From: CAYQQJ01 sp964419935
GTDB taxonomy: Bacteria > Pseudomonadota > Gammaproteobacteria > Pseudomonadales > Cellvibrionaceae
Length of the DNA stretch: 64,000 bases
Assembly (NCBI GenBank): GCA_964419935.1
Contig: CAYQQJ010000013.1
Location: forward strand, 1 to 64,000
Direction of reading: 5' to 3'
Below are positions 27,012 to 34,860 of this stretch, in pieces; the stretch's first letter is position 1; every line of letters begins with the position of its first letter. A program made the position numbers and the translations under genes. Below the pieces are notes generated by a model. It was not told the origin of the DNA, did no database searches, and was given only the letters and a program-made list of their open reading frames with translations.

Positions 27012-28906
27012 GCGGCTTCGAGCTCTTCGTTAGCCGCAAACCACTGTTCCTCCAGAGCTTCCAGAGCCTGACTCAGTTGCCCCTGCTCCTTTAGCAAGCG
27101 TTGCAGATCCGCCACGTTATCAGCTTCATACAGACTTTGATCCGCCAGCTTTTCCTCGATGGCCTGTCGTTTTTTCTGCGTCGACTCCATGTCCTTTTCA
27201 AGCTTTTTTATTGCCTGAGTCAAGGGTTTCAACTGGGCCCGCCGCGCCGCCGCCTGTTGGCGCTGCTCCTTTTTGTCTGTTCGAGTACCGGCTTTGTCCA
27301 CTGCCCCGGTCGGCCCAGCCGGAGGTTCGTCATTTTTACGGGTATCACTCAACCAGCGTTGATAATCCTGCAAGTCACCCTCAAAAGGTGTCACTTTGCC
27401 GCTGTCCACCAGGAGAAAATCGTCAACAGTGTTGCGCAGTAAATGTCGGTCGTGGGAAACCACAACAATCGCTCCGTCGAAGCCCTGCAACGCAACCGTT
27501 AATGCGTGTCGCATTTCGAGATCAAGGTGGTTGGTTGGCTCGTCCATCAATAATACGTTCGGCTTTTGCCATGCAACAATGGCCAGTGCCAAACGTGCTT
27601 TTTCCCCGCCGGAAAAATGTGTGATCGGCTCGAACACCTTGTCTCCACGAAAGTCAAAGCCGCCGAGAAAATTGCGCACATCCTGCTCGCTCGCCTCCGG
27701 CGACAGACGCTGAATATGCAGTGCCGGCGACGCCGCCAGATCCAGCGCTTCCAGCTGGTGCTGGGCAAAGTACCCCAACTTCAGATTCGCACCGTCCACC
27801 TTGCTGCCTGCGATCAGGGGCAACTCGCCGGCCAGGGTTTTCATGAGCGTGGATTTTCCTGCGCCATTGTGGCCAAGCAAGCCAATGCGGCTGCTGTTCA
27901 GAATACTCAACTCAATGTTGTTTACCAGCGGCTCGCTGCCGTAACCAATGCGCGCTTCGCTGAGCGTGATTTGATTCTGCGAGATTTTGCTGGCCATCGG
28001 AAAAGTAAAATGAAACGGCGAATCAATATGTGCCGGCGCAATTTTTTCCATGCGCTCCAGCTCTTTCAGCCGGCTCTGGGCCTGCTTGGCCTTGGTCGCT
28101 TTGGCGCGAAAACGGCGGACAAAGTCATCAATTTCCGCAATGCGCTGCTGCTGCTTTTCGAACGATGCCTGTTGCTGGGCGATGCGTTCAGCGCGCTGGC
28201 GTTCAAATGCAGAATAGTTACCACTGTAGGTAATCAGCTGTTTGTTTTCGAAGCTGATAATGCCACTGACCACGTTGTCGAGAAAATCCCGGTCGTGGGA
28301 AATAATCAACAAAGTGCCCGGGTAGCGCTGCAGCCACTGCTCAAGCCACAGCGTGGCGTCCAGATCCAGATGGTTGGTCGGTTCGTCCAGCAACAGAAGA
28401 TCCGACGGACACATTAGCGCCCGTGCCAGGTTAAGGCGAATACGCCACCCGCCGGAGAAATCCTGCACCGCCTTTTGGGTTTCATCGCCACCAAAACCCA
28501 GCCCATGCAGAAGCTGCTGAGCCCGCGCCGGCGCACTGTAGCCGTCAATGGCTTCGAATTCACCGAACAGTTTCGCCAACAGTTCACCTTGTCCATCCGC
28601 ATCGGCATGCGCAATGCTTGCCTCCAGGCCGCGCAAATCGGTGTCACCGTCCAGGACATAATCCAGCGCTGACCGGCCGCTGGCGTGAACCTCCTGGGCC
28701 ATGTGCGCAATGCGCCACTGGCGCGGCAATTGGCAAGTACCGCTATCGGTATGCAATTGCCCGAGCAGGAGTTTGAACAGACTCGTTTTGCCACTACCGT
28801 TGGCCCCAATCAACCCCCACTTCTGTCCCGCGTGAACCGTCAGATTCACGTTTTCCAGCAAGATCTTGGTTCCTAATTGAAGCCCGGCTTGTTGCAGTTG
28901 AATCAT
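26999..28906 (-). CDS. yheS: ABC-F ATPase (YheS-like)
   Basis: A soluble protein of 635 residues with two ABC ATPase domains and no membrane segment. First domain: Walker A GANGSGKTS, signature DFSGGWRIRLNLA, Walker B LLLLDEPTNHLDLD. The linker contains RFRAKATKAKQAQSRLKELERME. Second domain: GHNGAGKST, HFSGGEKARLALA, LLMDEPTNHLDLE. The C-terminal helical arm is charged and Gln-rich (about 545-635). Block-by-block similarity to E. coli YheS is strong, including QGTL/PGTLLIISHDRDFLD and WLSDTRKN. ABC-F proteins act on the ribosome; the role of YheS is less defined. The ATG at 28906 matches family starts. Its last 13 bases overlap the convergent diguanylate cyclase gene. Confidence 0.93.
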   Translation of the reverse strand: MIQLQQAGLQLGTKILLENVNLTVHAGQKWGLIGANGSGKTSLFKLLLGQLHTDSGTCQLPRQWRIAHMAQEVHASGRSALDYVLDGDTDLRGLEASIAHADADGQGELLAKLFGEFEAIDGYSAPARAQQLLHGLGFGGDETQKAVQDFSGGWRIRLNLARALMCPSDLLLLDEPTNHLDLDATLWLEQWLQRYPGTLLIISHDRDFLDNVVSGIISFENKQLITYSGNYSAFERQRAERIAQQQASFEKQQQRIAEIDDFVRRFRAKATKAKQAQSRLKELERMEKIAPAHIDSPFHFTFPMASKISQNQITLSEARIGYGSEPLVNNIELSILNSSRIGLLGHNGAGKSTLMKTLAGELPLIAGSKVDGANLKLGYFAQHQLEALDLAASPALHIQRLSPEASEQDVRNFLGGFDFRGDKVFEPITHFSGGEKARLALAIVAWQKPNVLLMDEPTNHLDLEMRHALTVALQGFDGAIVVVSHDRHLLRNTVDDFLLVDSGKVTPFEGDLQDYQRWLSDTRKNDEPPAGPTGAVDKAGTRTDKKEQRQQAAARRAQLKPLTQAIKKLEKDMESTQKKRQAIEEKLADQSLYEADNVADLQRLLKEQGQLSQALEALEEQWFAANEELEAAQEE

Positions 28907-28971
28907 GGTGGAAAATCGCAGTGGAAAGAATTGATGGGTGATGTAGCGCCGTATTGTACATGGGTAACAAG

Positions 28972-29057
28972 CTCTAAGCTGCAAGCGGTAAGCTACAAGT
29001 TGAACGCGACAGGTCCTGCTTGCGGCTTGCCGCTTGTGGCTTGTAGCTCTTACCGCT
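28972..29057. repeat. AGCTTGC-type heptad repeat, divergent promoter region
   Basis: A block of degenerate seven-base units (AGCTGCA, AGCTACA, TGCGGCT, TGCCGCT, TGTGGCT) forms an imperfect inverted repeat between the yheS and tpx starts. Similar blocks occur at 34829, 48965 and 49376. Confidence 0.65.
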
Positions 29058-29102
29058 AAGCTGCCCCTATAAATCCACTCTCAATGCATCAAGGAGTTCG
29101 TT

Positions 29103-29597
29103 ATGGCAAAGATCACTCTCAAGGGTAATCCCGTCGAGACTGTGGGCGACCTGCCCAAGATTGGCAGCAAGGCACCGAATTTCACCTTGGTGAAAAGTGA
29201 TTTGTCCGAAGTGAGCTTGGCGGATTATGCGGGGCGCACGGTGATTCTGAATATCTTTCCCTCCATAGATACCCCAACCTGTGCCATGTCTGTACGGAAG
29301 TTCAACAAAGAAGCCGCAGAGCAGGAAAATCTGAGCGTGCTCTGCGTTTCTGCCGACCTTCCGTTTGCCGCCGGTCGTTTTTGTGGCGCTGAAGGCATCG
29401 AGAATGTTGCGACCGGTTCCAGCTTCCGTTCAAGCTTCGGCCAGGACTACGGTGTCACTATCAAGAGCGGCCCACTCGCGGGCTTGTTGTCGCGTGCGGT
29501 GGTTGTGATCGACCCGCAAGGAGAGATCGCCTACACAGAACAGGTGCAGGAAACCGCTGACGAGCCGGATTATGATTCCGCACTGGCAGCACTTTGA
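29103..29597 (+). CDS. tpx: Thiol peroxidase
   Basis: A 164-residue atypical 2-Cys peroxiredoxin of the Tpx family that reduces peroxides at the expense of thioredoxin. The peroxidatic Cys is C60 in SIDTPTCAMSVRKFN and the resolving Cys is C94 in GRFCGAEG, matching the C61/C95 spacing of E. coli Tpx. The N-terminal Tpx hairpin (KITLKGNPVETVGDLPKIG) and the end motif EPDYDSAL are intact, and the length is standard. AAGGAG lies seven bases before the ATG. It is a single-gene unit with its own terminator; it is divergent from yheS and separated from it by a heptad repeat block. Confidence 0.96.
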   Translation: MAKITLKGNPVETVGDLPKIGSKAPNFTLVKSDLSEVSLADYAGRTVILNIFPSIDTPTCAMSVRKFNKEAAEQENLSVLCVSADLPFAAGRFCGAEGIENVATGSSFRSSFGQDYGVTIKSGPLAGLLSRAVVVIDPQGEIAYTEQVQETADEPDYDSALAAL

Positions 29598-29634
29598 CTG
29601 GGTGAACCCATAACCTCGAACATTAATTTTCGAC

Positions 29635-29662
29635 AAAAGCCGACTTCCATGTCGGCTTTTTT
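29635..29662 (+). terminator. Rho-independent terminator after tpx
   Basis: AAAAGCCGAC and GTCGGCTTTT form a ten-base stem around TTCCAT, followed by TT. The A-rich and T-rich flanks make it usable from both sides, serving tpx and the convergent esterase gene. Confidence 0.92.
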
Positions 29663-29689
29663 GTGAGCTTGCCATTTCACTGCGACGAC

Positions 29690-31354
29690 TCAGTCCAGAA
29701 TAATCCGCTGGGATTTCAACCATTCCAATGCGCGGCTCGGCCACTCCGACGCCTGTTCATATCCCGCCAGAAGCCCCATGCCGTGAGGCGCGTTGCTGTA
29801 AATCAGCATCTCCGCCGGTACGCCCTGCTCATGAATTGCGCGATAAAGCGCGAGGCTGTTTTGCACGGGTACCGACTGGTCGTTGCTGCCATGTACCAGG
29901 AACACCGGCGGCATATCCGGGCGCACCTGTTCTTCAACGCTATAGAAACCCAGTTGCTCGGCACCGGGATCTGCGCCCAGCAATGCCTCACGGGAACCCG
30001 CATGAGCATGGGGTTCGCGCATGGTGACCACCGGGTAAATCAGCATGGCAAAATCCGGACGGGCGCTAATGTGATCAAGCGCACTGGCATCAATGTTGGG
30101 CGGCTGGTAATCGAAATGCGCGAGCAGAGACGCGGCCACATGTCCGCCAGCGGAGAAACCGATGACGCCAATTTTCTTCGGGTTCAAGCGCCAACGCTCG
30201 GACTGGCTGCGCACCAGGCGCATGGCCTGTTGCGCATCAAGCAAAGGTGCAGGCGCACCGAATTCGCGCATACGATATTTCACGACAAATCCGTGTATGC
30301 CCTGGGCATTCAGCCACTGCGCCACAGCGGCCCCCTCCTTGGCAACGGCCAGGTGGTTATAGCCACCGCCGGGAAATATGAGCACACCCACACCCCGTGC
30401 AGACGCCGCTGGAGCCAGAAACGGAATGATTTCCGGCTCGCGCACATTGGCGACGCGGCCATCTTCCAGTTGCTCCGTTCCGGGCAGTTTTGCCGAAACC
30501 GGTGGCGTATTCGGCCATAGCTTCAAGCTTTCTGGTTGTGCTGGCATCTCGGTTACCTGACGATCAAAGTGTTTGGCAAGAGCGTGATTCTGTTCGTGCA
30601 ACTGCTCGACAAACAGTCGGGCGACCCATAGAGCCCCCTTGGGCGATAGATGGGTATTGTCAATTTTCCCGTCCTTATAATAGGAAAACTCACCAGGCTT
30701 AACATGCAAATAGAGGCTGACCGAAGGACCCGGCCCAAGCTTTTCGAGCGCCCGCCAAGTCAAGGCTTGCAGGTCAACAAGGGTCACACCCATTTGCTTG
30801 GCGACGCGCCGAACCGCATCGGGATAGCCAGCGTGACTGTGCAGCAGTTGGCCATTATCATCGAAATGGCGACGCACGATGCTCGTCGCCAGCAGCGGTG
30901 TCGCGCCCTTGGCTCGCGCTTCAGAAATATAGCGCCGGAGGTTATCCGCATAGGCACCGTCAGCCGCCGCATAGCGTTTGGGATCTGCTTTTTTCTGGTC
31001 ATTGTGACCGAACTGAATCAGCACAAAGTCGCCGGCCCGAAGCTGGTCCAGTACCACTTGCCAGCGACCTTCATCATAGAAACTTTTACTACTGCGTCCA
31101 TTGACGGCATGATTCTCCACCAACAGGGACGGCTTGGCCAAATCGGCGAGCGCCATACCCCAGCCGGTTTCGGGTGCGCGTTCGGGAATTTTGCTGGCCA
31201 TGGTCGAATCACCCACCAGATACAGTCGGGTAACCTCAGAGGTAGCGTCAGGCAGCTGCGTTTGTTGCTGCTGAGGAACGCAAGCGGCAAGCATCATTGT
31301 CACACATACTATGTTGCAGATCGTATAAAACGATTTTTGGCCTACCAAAATCAT
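29690..31354 (-). CDS. Two-domain esterase lipoprotein (CE12-like + alpha/beta hydrolase)
   Basis: A 554-residue lipoprotein: signal peptide with lipobox LAAC (C25), then two esterase domains. Residues about 40-270 are an SGNH hydrolase of the rhamnogalacturonan acetylesterase (CE12) type, with GDST (catalytic S50), the NHAVNGRSSKSF block, IQFGHNDQKK and the DNTHLSPKG Asp-His pair. Residues about 300-550 are an alpha/beta hydrolase with oxyanion motif IFPGGGYNH, nucleophile GFSAGGH, Asp in SNDQSVP and His in APHGMGLL, as in acetylxylan-esterase-like and BD-FAE proteins. It probably removes acetyl groups from pectin or xylan at the cell surface; substrate preference is inference. The ATG at 31354 was chosen because it yields the lipoprotein signal. 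Confidence 0.88.
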   Translation of the reverse strand: MILVGQKSFYTICNIVCVTMMLAACVPQQQQTQLPDATSEVTRLYLVGDSTMASKIPERAPETGWGMALADLAKPSLLVENHAVNGRSSKSFYDEGRWQVVLDQLRAGDFVLIQFGHNDQKKADPKRYAAADGAYADNLRRYISEARAKGATPLLATSIVRRHFDDNGQLLHSHAGYPDAVRRVAKQMGVTLVDLQALTWRALEKLGPGPSVSLYLHVKPGEFSYYKDGKIDNTHLSPKGALWVARLFVEQLHEQNHALAKHFDRQVTEMPAQPESLKLWPNTPPVSAKLPGTEQLEDGRVANVREPEIIPFLAPAASARGVGVLIFPGGGYNHLAVAKEGAAVAQWLNAQGIHGFVVKYRMREFGAPAPLLDAQQAMRLVRSQSERWRLNPKKIGVIGFSAGGHVAASLLAHFDYQPPNIDASALDHISARPDFAMLIYPVVTMREPHAHAGSREALLGADPGAEQLGFYSVEEQVRPDMPPVFLVHGSNDQSVPVQNSLALYRAIHEQGVPAEMLIYSNAPHGMGLLAGYEQASEWPSRALEWLKSQRIILD

Positions 31355-31516
31355 TGAACTGCATCCTCGTTTCACTCCAGGGGATGAGAAGCATAACTCA
31401 CTCGCAATCCAACAACCACCGCCACTTTGCCAAATTGGTAATACCACATAGAAAAATTGGATTGTCATTATCAAACGTAAATGTTTAAATTGCATCTAAC
31501 AGGAGACTACAGCGGT

Positions 31517-32785
31517 ATGACCAAATATAACGCGTTCTACGGCCAATCTGGCGGCGTAACGCCCGTCATCAACGCCACGGCAGCGGGAGTCATCGAGGCC
31601 GCCCGCCAGTACCCGGAAAAAATAGACAAGGTATACGGCGGTTTAGACGGCATTCTCGGCGCGCTCAACGAAAACCTGATCGACATCAGCCGGGAAGATG
31701 AACAGTCTCTGGCGAGCCTGCTCCATACGCCATCAGGAGCCTTTGGTTCCTGTCGCTACAAGCTGCAGGACCTGACGCAACATCGCGCGGAGTATCAACG
31801 GCTGCTGGATGTATTTGCCGCTCATAACATCCGCTATTTCTTTTATAACGGTGGTGGTGATTCCCAAGACACTACCCATAAATTGTCACTGCTCGCCGAG
31901 GAGCTGGGTTACCCCCTGACCTGCATCGGCGTCCCCAAAACCATCGACAACGATCTTCCGCTGACCGATAACAGCCCCGGGTTTGCATCCGTCGCAAAAT
32001 ATGTGGCGATCTCGGCACTGGAGGCCTCTTATGATGTGGAATCCATGCATGGCAGCTCCACCAAAGTCTTTGTTATGGAAGTCATGGGCCGCCACACCGG
32101 CTGGATCGCCGCCGCGTCCTGCCTGGCTCAGGATTCACGGGAGCTGGGACCTGATGTCATCTTGTTACCGGAAGTGGCGTTCAACCCTGAGCCTTTCCTG
32201 CAGCGAGTAGCCGACACAGTGGCTCGCAAAGGATTTTGCGTCGTTGTCGCCGCCGAGGGCATAAAGGGCACTGACGGCAAATTTTTGTCCGAGTCCGGCG
32301 CAACAGATGCATTCGGTCACGCACAATTGGGTGGTGTGGCACCGCGCCTGGTGGAGATCATCAAGCAGAAGCTGGACCTGAAATGCCACTGGGCCGTGTG
32401 TGATTACTTGCAGCGCGCGGCCCGACATATCGCTTCCCAGGTGGATGTCGATCAGGCTCACGCCGTGGGTGCGGCGGCCGTGCATTATGCGATGGAAGGG
32501 TTGAACGCCGTGATGCCCGGCATCGTACGCCGAGGCAGTCAGCCTTATGAGTGGACATTGGAACCCGTACCACTGGCAGAAGTCGCCAATCGGGAAAAAA
32601 CGCTGCCTGCAGAATTCATCAGTGGCGATGGCTTCGGCATTACTGCGGCTGGACGGGAATATTTCGCACCCTTGATTCAGGGCGAGGCGTACCCGCCCTA
32701 TCAGAATGGCTTGCCCGCTTATGGGCGCCTGCAGAAAAACCTGGTGCCGAAAAAGCTCAGCGAAACCTTCACACCGAGATCCTGA
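31517..32785 (+). CDS. pfk: 6-phosphofructokinase, probably PPi-dependent
   Basis: A 422-residue phosphofructokinase phosphorylating fructose 6-phosphate. Motifs: GQSGGVTPVINA phosphate loop at the N-terminus, NGGGDSQDT, PKTIDNDLPLTD and MEVMGRHTGWIAA. In pyrophosphate-using enzymes an Asp replaces the Gly of the ATP-type GGDGS loop, and a Lys precedes TIDND. Both are present (GGGDS, PKTIDND), so PPi is the likely phosphoryl donor and the reaction would be reversible. This donor call rests on motif knowledge, not on a test. The ATG at 31517 is preceded by AGGAG eleven bases upstream. The class I aldolase for the next glycolytic step follows after 190 bp. Confidence 0.9.
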   Translation: MTKYNAFYGQSGGVTPVINATAAGVIEAARQYPEKIDKVYGGLDGILGALNENLIDISREDEQSLASLLHTPSGAFGSCRYKLQDLTQHRAEYQRLLDVFAAHNIRYFFYNGGGDSQDTTHKLSLLAEELGYPLTCIGVPKTIDNDLPLTDNSPGFASVAKYVAISALEASYDVESMHGSSTKVFVMEVMGRHTGWIAAASCLAQDSRELGPDVILLPEVAFNPEPFLQRVADTVARKGFCVVVAAEGIKGTDGKFLSESGATDAFGHAQLGGVAPRLVEIIKQKLDLKCHWAVCDYLQRAARHIASQVDVDQAHAVGAAAVHYAMEGLNAVMPGIVRRGSQPYEWTLEPVPLAEVANREKTLPAEFISGDGFGITAAGREYFAPLIQGEAYPPYQNGLPAYGRLQKNLVPKKLSETFTPRS

Positions 32786-32790
32786 GCGGT

Positions 32791-32816
32791 TGCCGGGTGT
32801 GACCATTTACCCGGCA
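32791..32816 (+). other. Hairpin after pfk
   Basis: TGCCGGGT and ACCCGGCA form a perfect eight-base stem with a ten-base loop, six bases after the pfk stop codon. The T-rich stretch comes only about 15 bases later, so it may be a weak terminator or an mRNA-stabilising element between pfk and fba. Confidence 0.5.
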
Positions 32817-32975
32817 GTTCATTATTCGCGCCTTTTTGTTTCACGATTTTTTGATTGGGGAAACAGCGACGGGTTGCCGACATGCAATTCGCGACCTTGC
32901 AAGTAACTCACAACACGTAAATAGCAGATTTCCGCTCTCAACAACAATCCCACAACAACCGTGACTGAGGTGATA

Positions 32976-34025
32976 ATGACAGATATAGCCAGCTTACTGG
33001 GTGATGAAAGCGATTCCTTATTGACGCATCAGTGCCAAGCCATTCCCCGCGAAACAATCACCACACCGGGACCGGATTACGTCGACCGCATTCTGTGCGC
33101 CACGGATCGCCCCTCGGCCGTTCTGCGCAATTACCAGGCACTGTTGAACGCGGGCCGCTTGAGCAACACCGGCTATATGTCCATTCTACCGGTCGACCAG
33201 GGCATCGAGCACTCTGCCGGTGCGACCTTCGCGCCCAACCCGCTGTACTTCGATCCGCAGAACATTGTTGAGCTGGCCATTGAAGGCGGTTGCAACGCCG
33301 TGGCCTCTACACTCGGCGCATTGGGAGCGGTATCACGCAAATATGCGCACAAGATTCCGTTCATCCTCAAACTGAATCACAACGACGCGCTGGTCCATCC
33401 CGCCAGCTATGACCAGACCCTGTTCGGCAAGGTCAAGCAAGCCTATGATATGGGAGCCATTGGTATAGGCGCGACCATTTACTTTGGCTCGGAACAGTCA
33501 CGCCGCCAGCTTCAAGAAATATCCGAAGCCTTTCAGCAAGCCCATGAATTGGGAATGGTCACCATTTTGTGGTGCTATCTGCGCAACAATGCGTTCAAAA
33601 CCGAAGAAGCCGACTTCCATACCTCGGCGGATTTGACCGGTCAGGCGAACTATCTCGGTGTGACAATTGAAGCTGACATCATCAAGCAGAAAATGGCTGA
33701 GACCAATGGTGGCTTCAATAAAATCAAGGTCGGCAAAACCCACCCGAAGGTGTATTCAGACCTCACAAGCGACCACCCGATCGACCTGGTGCGTTACCAG
33801 GTGGCGAACTGTTACATGGGTCGCATCGGCCTGATCAACTCCGGTGGAGCATCTGGCGAAAACGACTTTGCGGAAGTGGTGCGCACCGCCGTTATCAACA
33901 AGCGGGCCGGAGGAATGGGTTTGATCTCGGGTCGTAAAGCATTCCAGCGCCCTTTCGCGGACGGCGTGAAGATTCTCCAGGCCATCCAGGACGTCTACCT
34001 GGACGACACTATCACAATTGCCTGA
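32976..34025 (+). CDS. fbaB: Class I fructose-bisphosphate aldolase
   Basis: A 349-residue DhnA/FbaB-type aldolase that forms a Schiff base and cleaves fructose 1,6-bisphosphate. Visible landmarks: ILPVDQGIEHSAG near the N-terminal strand, LKLNHNDALVHP, GAIGIGATIYFGSE, and the Schiff-base Lys candidate in FNKIKVGKTHPK. The phosphate-binding end follows with LINSGGASGENDF and GLISGRKAFQRPF. The frame opens at 32961, but the ATG at 32976 has GAGGTG immediately upstream and is preferred. It pairs with the upstream PPi-type pfk, giving two consecutive glycolytic or gluconeogenic steps. A GC-rich hairpin (34035-34054) without a T-run follows. Confidence 0.93.
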   Translation: MTDIASLLGDESDSLLTHQCQAIPRETITTPGPDYVDRILCATDRPSAVLRNYQALLNAGRLSNTGYMSILPVDQGIEHSAGATFAPNPLYFDPQNIVELAIEGGCNAVASTLGALGAVSRKYAHKIPFILKLNHNDALVHPASYDQTLFGKVKQAYDMGAIGIGATIYFGSEQSRRQLQEISEAFQQAHELGMVTILWCYLRNNAFKTEEADFHTSADLTGQANYLGVTIEADIIKQKMAETNGGFNKIKVGKTHPKVYSDLTSDHPIDLVRYQVANCYMGRIGLINSGGASGENDFAEVVRTAVINKRAGGMGLISGRKAFQRPFADGVKILQAIQDVYLDDTITIA

Positions 34026-34139
34026 TACCACTCCGGGCGCCCGTTGCGGCGCCCAATTACTCCCGTTAACCACCAGATCACTTTCCATCCGGTCAAAAGC
34101 AGGCTATGGTAAAGAGTTTCCAGCTGACTCAAGAATGCC

Positions 34140-34457
34140 ATGAAACCTCTGAAGACCAAAGCCCAAATTCGAGCGGAAATCGACGAGCAGATTAACGCTT
34201 TCATTCAGCAGGGAGGTGCGGTGAATGCCATCCCTCAAGGCATCAGCGGCCACGTCGGCAACTCAAACCCATTCGGAACCATGGTGCGCAACGGCGAACC
34301 CCAGGACCGCACACCGCTGGTGGAAATCGTCAAACAGATAGATGCCCGCAAGTCACCACAACCCAAGGCACCCTTGAAAACAACCCGCCGCCCCCGCCGC
34401 AAACTCATCACCGACGATTTCGGCGAACCCGTTCGCTGGGTATGGGTTGAGGATTAG
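34140..34457 (+). CDS. Small conserved-looking basic protein, unknown function
   Basis: A 105-residue soluble protein. The N-terminal half is helical and acidic (AEIDEQINAFIQQGGAV), then comes a short GISGHVGNSNPFG segment. The C-terminal half is basic and Pro-rich (KTTRRPRRK) and ends WVWVED. The FIQQGGAVNAI piece resembles the helix-GG pattern of the small RNA-polymerase-binding protein SutA, but the match is too short to name it. It stands alone between fba and the GGGAAAA inverted repeat. Codon use and motif order look like a real gene; function is not known. Confidence 0.6.
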   Translation: MKPLKTKAQIRAEIDEQINAFIQQGGAVNAIPQGISGHVGNSNPFGTMVRNGEPQDRTPLVEIVKQIDARKSPQPKAPLKTTRRPRRKLITDDFGEPVRWVWVED

Positions 34458-34466
34458 GTAAAGATA

Positions 34467-34613
34467 GGGAAAAGGGAAAAGGGAAAAGTTTTGATCGTGG
34501 CTCTGCTCGCCATTTCTTAATTTCAATACCGGCGTAACGAGTGTTTTTTGGTGGGCCGTGCCCAGCCTACGGGGTTTTTCGCCACACCATTCTTTTCCCT
34601 TTTCCCTTTTCCC
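34467..34613. repeat. GGGAAAA inverted repeat, copy 1
   Basis: Three direct GGGAAAA units plus a G (34467-34488) are perfectly complementary over 22 bp to CTTTTCCC-type units at 34592-34613, with 103 bp between. The loop holds a GTGGGCCGTGCCCAGCCTAC segment, also seen in degenerate form near 49088. A similar pair lies at 46763-46890. It sits between two convergent small genes. Confidence 0.75.
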
Positions 34614-34619
34614 TCTTTA

Positions 34620-34796
34620 TCAAACCACCCCATGAAACCAAGCCAGCACCCAGGCAACCAGCGTCAAAATACCCATGACACCGATAATGATTGCCAGCAA
34701 AAGAAATGGCCGGAACGGCTTGCGCTCAACGTCGTTGATATTGGAAGAAAGATATTTATCAACGCGTTCCTGATCTTCGGGAGAAAGCTTAGGCAT
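34620..34796 (-). CDS. DUF3094-like small membrane protein
   Basis: A 58-residue protein. The N-terminus (MPKLSPEDQERVDKYLSSN, then NDVERKPFRPF) is the DUF3094 pattern known from Pseudomonas and relatives. One membrane helix follows (about 31-55, rich in Leu, Ile, Val and Trp). Function is unknown. It lies 64 bp downstream of the ndh stop codon on the same strand and could be read from the ndh transcript; a heptad repeat block separates them. The strong family pattern supports it despite its short length. Confidence 0.82.
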   Translation of the reverse strand: MPKLSPEDQERVDKYLSSNINDVERKPFRPFLLLAIIIGVMGILTLVAWVLAWFHGVV

Positions 34797-34828
34797 TACA
34801 TTTACTCGTTCAGATTATGTTTCTTTAA

Positions 34829-34860
34829 CTTGCAGCTTGCGGCTTGAAGCTTACAGCTTT
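34829..34860. repeat. AGCTTGC-type heptad repeat at ndh 3' end
   Basis: Tandem degenerate units (TTGCAGC, TTGCGGC, TTGAAGC, TTACAGC) run up to the ndh stop codon. The same block, in the same position and orientation, abuts the rlmB stop at 49412. Confidence 0.7.

Noticed and set aside
34035..34054. GC-rich hairpin after the aldolase gene as terminator
   Set aside because: GGGCGCC/GGCGCCC pairs well, but no T-run follows, so it is mentioned only in the gene entry.
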